From contig JACCZO010000204.1 in assembly GCA_013695925.1 (NCBI GenBank), positions 1 to 8,834 on the forward strand: a stretch of 8,834 bases of DNA, given 5' to 3'. A program made the translations under genes and the position numbers. Origin of the DNA: Chthoniobacterales bacterium (GTDB taxonomy: Bacteria; Verrucomicrobiota; Verrucomicrobiia; Chthoniobacterales; UBA10450). The first letter of the stretch is position 1. Every line of letters starts with the position of its first letter. The notes beneath the pieces were generated by a model. That model was not told the DNA's origin, did not search any database, and worked only from the letters and a program-made list of their open reading frames with translations. Below, piece by piece: positions 6,038 through 8,834 of the stretch.

Positions 6038-7086
6038 TTGATGACCCCCTTCTGCCAGACGAGAACCCGGTCCCGCACCCGGAAGAGAAGGGTCATGATC
6101 GTCGAGAAGAAGGCCGCCATGATCACCAGCGCGCCATACACTTTGCCGTACTCCGCCCAGCCTTGCGCCCAGGCGACATACCACCCGAGGCCCGACTTCA
6201 CGCCGACCGTCTCCGCCACCACCAGGGTGAGGAACGAAGTGCCCAGCCCCATGAAGAGACCGATAAAGATATTTGGCAAAGCCGCCGGAATCGCGACCCG
6301 GAAGATCAGATAAGCCCGGCCTGCGCCTAACGTTCGGGCCACATCGAGATAGGAAGCACGGGTGTTGGAAATCCCGGACGCCGTCAACATCGTGACCGGG
6401 AACCAGACCGCGAGCGCGACCAGTCCGACCGCGGAAAAAATGGCCGAGGGCGCGACCACCATGGCGAGCGGAATCCAGGCGGTGGCGGGAATCGGGCCGA
6501 TTACTTTCAGGACCGGCATCCCCCAATAACGGGCATGGGGGAACCAGCCGATCGTGACGCCGGTGATGAGGGCCAGTGCAGTGCCTATCGCGTAGCCGCC
6601 AAGGAGAAGGATGAGCGAATGCCAGGTGCTGTCGAAAAGCAGGGCACGATCATCAACGAGCGCCGACAGCACCCCCTCCGGCCCTGGAAAATAAGGCATC
6701 GGGAGCAAACCCAGGCAGGTTGTGACCAATTGCCAGACCGCCATGGCGAGAACCGCGACGCCCAGAATCGGGCACATCTGGCGCATCCAGTCTCGCAATT
6801 TTGGGGAAAACACCTGCAAGCCCGCGCCAAGCAATCCGAGGACGAGCACCACACTCAACAACCACGGATAAAAATGGGTCGTCAGAGCCACGCCCGCCCT
6901 CGGACCAAGGAAATGAATGGCAAGACCAATCGCGGCCGCGACCGGGACCAGGAGGAGGGTTTGTGGGCGAGTCCGGAGCAGCCCGGGCGGTCGCGTGGCG
7001 GAGCGATTGGCGGCTTCGGCTTCGGTTGGGCGCGGTGACGCGGCTCTGTTTAGTGGCGCAGTTAATTCCATCCGTAATTTTTCCAA
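6031..7086 (-). CDS. ABC transporter permease, nitrate/sulfonate/taurine family (copy 1)
   Basis: This membrane subunit is 351 residues long from the TTG at 7086, or 346 from the ATG at 7071. GGAG stands 5 nt before the TTG, while the ATG has no good site, so the TTG is possible. The core belongs to the binding-protein-dependent permease family (NrtB/SsuC/TauC). Membrane segments follow WHSLILLLGGYAIGTALALITG (155-176) and there is an EAA loop, YLDVARTLGAGRAYLIFRVA, at 246-265 that docks the ATPase. Family members are usually about 250-280 residues. Here some 100 extra N-terminal residues carry a polar, Pro/Arg-rich start and two further hydrophobic segments (about 43-61 and 74-93) before the segment at about 105-125. 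The stop overlaps the ATPase start. A long untranslated region with a weak promoter candidate lies upstream. Confidence 0.9.
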   Translation of the reverse strand: MEKLRMELTAPLNRAASPRPTEAEAANRSATRPPGLLRTRPQTLLLVPVAAAIGLAIHFLGPRAGVALTTHFYPWLLSVVLVLGLLGAGLQVFSPKLRDWMRQMCPILGVAVLAMAVWQLVTTCLGLLPMPYFPGPEGVLSALVDDRALLFDSTWHSLILLLGGYAIGTALALITGVTIGWFPHARYWGMPVLKVIGPIPATAWIPLAMVVAPSAIFSAVGLVALAVWFPVTMLTASGISNTRASYLDVARTLGAGRAYLIFRVAIPAALPNIFIGLFMGLGTSFLTLVVAETVGVKSGLGWYVAWAQGWAEYGKVYGALVIMAAFFSTIMTLLFRVRDRVLVWQKGVIKW

Positions 7087-7205
7087 AGATTCTCCATCAG
7101 GCGTTTCCAGTAGCAGTTTTCATTCAGCGGAGGCCGATACCAGGGGTGGGGACGGCAGGGTTTTGATTCAATCTGTCGGCGTCATGCTCGGAGTTTCAGA
7201 ATACA

Positions 7206-7232
7206 ATAATAAGGCGGACTTAGGAAAGTAAA
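7206..7232 (-). promoter_or_regulatory. Weak promoter candidate for transporter copy 1
   Basis: In an AT-rich island the minus strand reads TTTACT (7227-7232), 15 bp, then TATTAT (7206-7211). The -10 matches consensus at 5 of 6 positions; the -35 and the short spacer are poor. It would leave a leader of about 110 nt before the permease, longer than the leaders suggested at rpmI and the outer-membrane protein gene. Confidence 0.25.
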
Positions 7233-7336
7233 TTTTTCGTCACGCCCCGTTCAGGCAATCCCCGCGACCACAGAAGGACGCATCGTCCGAGCGGACAGGG
7301 CGTATCTGCCATCGCTTCCTCAAAGCGGGCGAGCCT

Positions 7337-7480
7337 TTAAAAGGAAATGATGAGATCGATTGCCGCGGTCAGCATGCCGCGATTTGACGAGTCGTTGAAC
7401 GGGCGGCGTTCGCCCGCGAGCGCCAGGGTTGTGAATAGGAGCGACGCGATACTAATCCGGAAGGTAAAGGGATTACACAC
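7337..7480 (-). CDS. Possible small secreted or membrane peptide, 47 codons
   Basis: A GTG at 7480 opens a 47-codon frame ending with TAA at 7337-7339; an in-frame stop lies shortly upstream of the GTG. The product starts with a basic-plus-hydrophobic stretch (PFTFRISIASLLFTTLALAG) that looks like a signal peptide, then a polar segment, then a hydrophobic end (LTAAIDLIISF). There is no ribosome binding site. It may be chance, or the leftover start of a secreted protein gene lost during the duplication. I do not recognise a family. Confidence 0.15.
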   Translation of the reverse strand: MCNPFTFRISIASLLFTTLALAGERRPFNDSSNRGMLTAAIDLIISF

Positions 7481-7511
7481 AGGTAACGCCCGAAATTACC
7501 GTGCTGCGAAG

Positions 7512-8333
7512 TTAACTCTTGTTCCCGGCCATCGGCTGGCCGGCGAAATGCAACGTCTCCAGGATCTCTCCGCGAAGGTGGAGAAAATCCTCGCTACTGC
7601 GATCGCGCGGGCGCTCCAGTTGCACCGGGATGATTTGCTCAATTTTTCCCGGACGTTGGGTCATGATAACGATGCGGTCACTCATGTAAATTGCCTCATC
7701 GATATCGTGGGTGACGAAGAGCATAGTCGTGCCGTGGGCTCGCCAGAGACGAAGAACCTCATCCTGCATCCGCATGCGGGTGAAGGCATCGAGCGCGCCG
7801 AGGGGTTCGTCGAGCAGGAGCACTTTGGGATGGTTGATCAGCGCGCGCGCCAGGGAGATACGCTGCGCCATGCCACCGGAGAGGTGGTGAGGGAAGGAGT
7901 TGGCGAAGGCCTCCAAACCGACGAGCCGCATGAACTCGTCCACCTCTGCTCGTTTTTCCCGCAGAACGCCGCGCGCGACAAGTCCCGCCTCGATGTTTCG
8001 CCGCACCGTGAGCCAGGGAAAAAGATTCGGATCTTGAAAGACCAGACCTCGCTCCGCGCTTGGCTCGGTAATCGGTTCGGCACCGACCGACACTTCGCCC
8101 GTGGTCGGTCCATGCAGGCCGGCAATCATGCGCAAAAGAGTCGATTTGCCGCAACCGCTCGGGCCAACGATCGAGACCAATTCGCCGGCTCCGACAGAAA
8201 GCGAAACATCATCCAAGGCCAGCGCCCCGGGCGTGATTCCTCCATCGGGAGAATCAAAACGTTTCGTGACATGTCGCACCCTGACGGATGCGGCCTCGTC
8301 CAATTCCGTAGAAGCAACGTTGAGTTTTACCAT
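7512..8333 (-). CDS. ABC transporter ATPase, nitrate/sulfonate/taurine family (copy 2)
   Basis: This 273-residue paralogue of the ATPase at 5222-6037 keeps all catalytic motifs: Walker A GPSGCGKST at 57-65, Q-loop Q100, LSGGMAQR at 151-158, Walker B ending D175/E176 and H-loop H209. Differences from copy 1 are mostly conservative and concentrated at the first 15 residues (MVKLNVASTELDEAAS against MVAPAAATHEDAAS). There are scattered ones near residues 72-90 and 236-255. The frame is intact, suggesting purifying selection on the ATPase even though its partner permease carries a frameshift. The ATG at 8333 overlaps the permease stop (TAA at 8327-8329) by 7 nt, as in copy 1. It could still serve copy 1's permease, since the EAA-facing regions are nearly identical. 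Confidence 0.9.
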   Translation of the reverse strand: MVKLNVASTELDEAASVRVRHVTKRFDSPDGGITPGALALDDVSLSVGAGELVSIVGPSGCGKSTLLRMIAGLHGPTTGEVSVGAEPITEPSAERGLVFQDPNLFPWLTVRRNIEAGLVARGVLREKRAEVDEFMRLVGLEAFANSFPHHLSGGMAQRISLARALINHPKVLLLDEPLGALDAFTRMRMQDEVLRLWRAHGTTMLFVTHDIDEAIYMSDRIVIMTQRPGKIEQIIPVQLERPRDRSSEDFLHLRGEILETLHFAGQPMAGNKS

Positions 8334-8834
8334 TTGATGACACCTTTCTGCCAAACCAGGACCCGGTCCCGAACCTTGAAAAGCACGGTCATGATGGTCG
8401 AGAAAAAGGCCGCCATGATGACCAGTGCGCCATAGACTTTGCCGTATCGGCCCAACCCTGAGCCCAGGCGAGATACCAGCCGAGACCAGATTTGACGCCG
8501 ACCGTCTCCGCCACCACCAGCGTGAGGAAGGACGTGCCCAGCCCCATAAAGAGACCGAGGAAGATGTTTGGCAACGCCGCCGGGATGGCGACGCGAAAAA
8601 TCAAGTAAGCCCGGCCCGCGCCGAGAGTGCGCGCGACGTCGAGATATGAAGTGCGGGTGTTGGCGATGCCCGAAGCAGTCAGCATCGTGACCGGAAACCA
8701 GACCGCAAAAGCCACCAATCCCATCGCGGAAAAGAGCGCGGAAGGCGCCACCACCATCGCGAGCGGAATCCAGGCAGTCGCCGGGATGGGGCCGATGATT
8801 TTCAGGATGGGCATTCCCCAGTAACGCGCGTGTG
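8327..8834 (-). pseudogene. ABC transporter permease copy 2, frameshifted and partial (5' end off window)
   Basis: From the right edge the frame reads HARYWGMPILKIIGPIPATA and continues through the EAA loop (SYLDVARTLGAGRAYLIFRVA) to GWYLAWAQGWA, matching copy 1 nearly residue for residue. At 8446-8449 one base is missing relative to copy 1. The frame then turns into unrelated residues and stops at 8389. In the shifted frame the true C-terminus is intact (YGKVYGALVIMAAFFSTIM, then TVLFKVRDRVLVWQKGVIKW) down to TAA at 8327-8329. The shift removes about 41 C-terminal residues, including the last membrane segment. Either the gene is freshly broken, or the base is a sequencing or assembly error; the undamaged tail means the event is recent. 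Confidence 0.8.

Larger units (their letters stand above)
3788..6332. repeat. Dispersed same-strand 8-mer GCCTAACG (CGTTAGGC on the other strand)
   Basis: Exact GCCTAACG occurs at 3788-3795, 4763-4770, 5507-5514 and 6325-6332, all on the plus strand. The seven-base form GCCTAAC also occurs at 4172-4178. Related sites are CCCTAATG (4484-4491 region), GCTTAGGCG at the rpmI stop (834-842) and GCTAGGCG in ndh (near 1951). In the sigma, ATPase and permease genes it encodes Leu-Gly as TTA-GGC, although TTA is otherwise rare here. In DUF2017 it is read on the other strand as Gly-Pro-Asn. Confidence 0.5.
7087..7511. other. 425-nt gap between the two transporter copies
   Basis: No convincing gene is found here on either strand. 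The right part (7337-7480, minus) holds a 47-codon reading frame with a hydrophobic stretch. The middle (about 7195-7240) is a short AT-rich island with a promoter-like pair. The remaining sequence (about 7240-7335) has no recognisable motif. I found no match to the binding protein expected for this transporter class, and no long T-run terminator after ATPase copy 2. Confidence 0.6.
5222..8834 (-). repeat. Tandem duplication of a permease-ATPase transporter pair
   Basis: The unit 5222-6539 (ATPase 3' end into permease) aligns with 7512-8834 in the same orientation. The offset is 2290 at the ATPase stop, 2296 at its start and 2295 near 8812. So within the aligned part there is only one 6-nt difference at the ATPase N-terminus and a net one-base deletion in permease copy 2. 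Similarity starts sharply at the ATPase stop codons; the downstream flanks do not match. Many synonymous differences show the duplication is not recent. Confidence 0.85.

Noticed and set aside
6038..6526. Upstream extension of the ATPase copy 1 frame
   Set aside because: This stretch overlaps the permease gene in another frame and its translation resembles nothing. The ATPase similarity and the matching start of copy 2 place the start at 6037.
7240..7336. Possible riboswitch or structured leader upstream of transporter copy 1
   Set aside because: Only short, unconvincing pairings are visible and no known riboswitch core is recognisable. The stretch also lies mostly upstream of the candidate promoter.
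7347..8435. Plus-strand open frame of about 362 codons
   Set aside because: It lies antisense to ATPase copy 2. Its likeness to a shorter plus-strand frame at 4781-5512 arises only because both are shadows of duplicated ATPase genes.
1..8834. CRISPR array, tRNA, rRNA, transposase or prophage genes
   Set aside because: I found no spaced direct repeats, cloverleaf-like sequence, ribosomal RNA signature or recombinase motif on either strand.

Overview
The window looks like a chromosomal segment of a GC-rich Gram-negative bacterium, most likely a soil Verrucomicrobiota of the Spartobacteria/Chthoniobacter type. This is an inference. It rests on a signal-peptide-bearing beta-barrel-like outer membrane protein (so two membranes), an actinobacterial-style clpS next to a DUF2017 gene, an ECF sigma factor paired with a tiny anti-sigma-like protein, and very little Shine-Dalgarno use. 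No 16S rRNA or other taxonomic marker is present. I see no tRNA, rRNA, CRISPR array, transposase or phage gene.

Left part (1-1130, minus strand): the 5' three quarters or so of a secreted outer-membrane protein gene, preceded by a solitary rpmI (ribosomal protein L35). Both have promoter-like hexamers so close to the start codon that their mRNAs would have almost no leader. Middle (1131-4160, plus strand): a type II NADH dehydrogenase; a gutted remnant of a ketopantoate reductase gene (panE-like) with an 18-bp perfect palindrome at the deletion point; ybeY, overlapping the remnant's stop codon; then clpS and a DUF2017 gene. These are housekeeping functions: respiration, rRNA maturation and N-degron proteolysis. 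Next (4174-5065, minus strand, convergent with DUF2017 and only 13 nt from it): an ECF sigma factor translationally coupled to a short soluble anti-sigma-like protein.

Right part (5222-8834, minus strand): two tandem paralogous copies of a permease-ATPase pair of the nitrate/sulfonate/taurine ABC importer family. In each pair the permease stop overlaps the ATPase start by 7 nt. The copies align with few indels, and the two ATPases are about 90% identical by eye. The upstream permease copy carries a one-base deletion, so the second transporter is probably broken unless this is a sequencing error. No substrate-binding protein gene is in the window. A 425-nt gap between the copies holds a candidate promoter and at most a weak 47-codon reading frame.

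The most unusual signal that is not a gene is the 8-mer GCCTAACG (CGTTAGGC on the other strand). It occurs four times, always in the same orientation, between 3788 and 6332, with a fifth site matching its first seven bases. It lies in genes on both strands. At two places it replaces the ordinary Leu-Gly codons found in the paralogous transporter copy, without changing the protein. No established new system is evident here.
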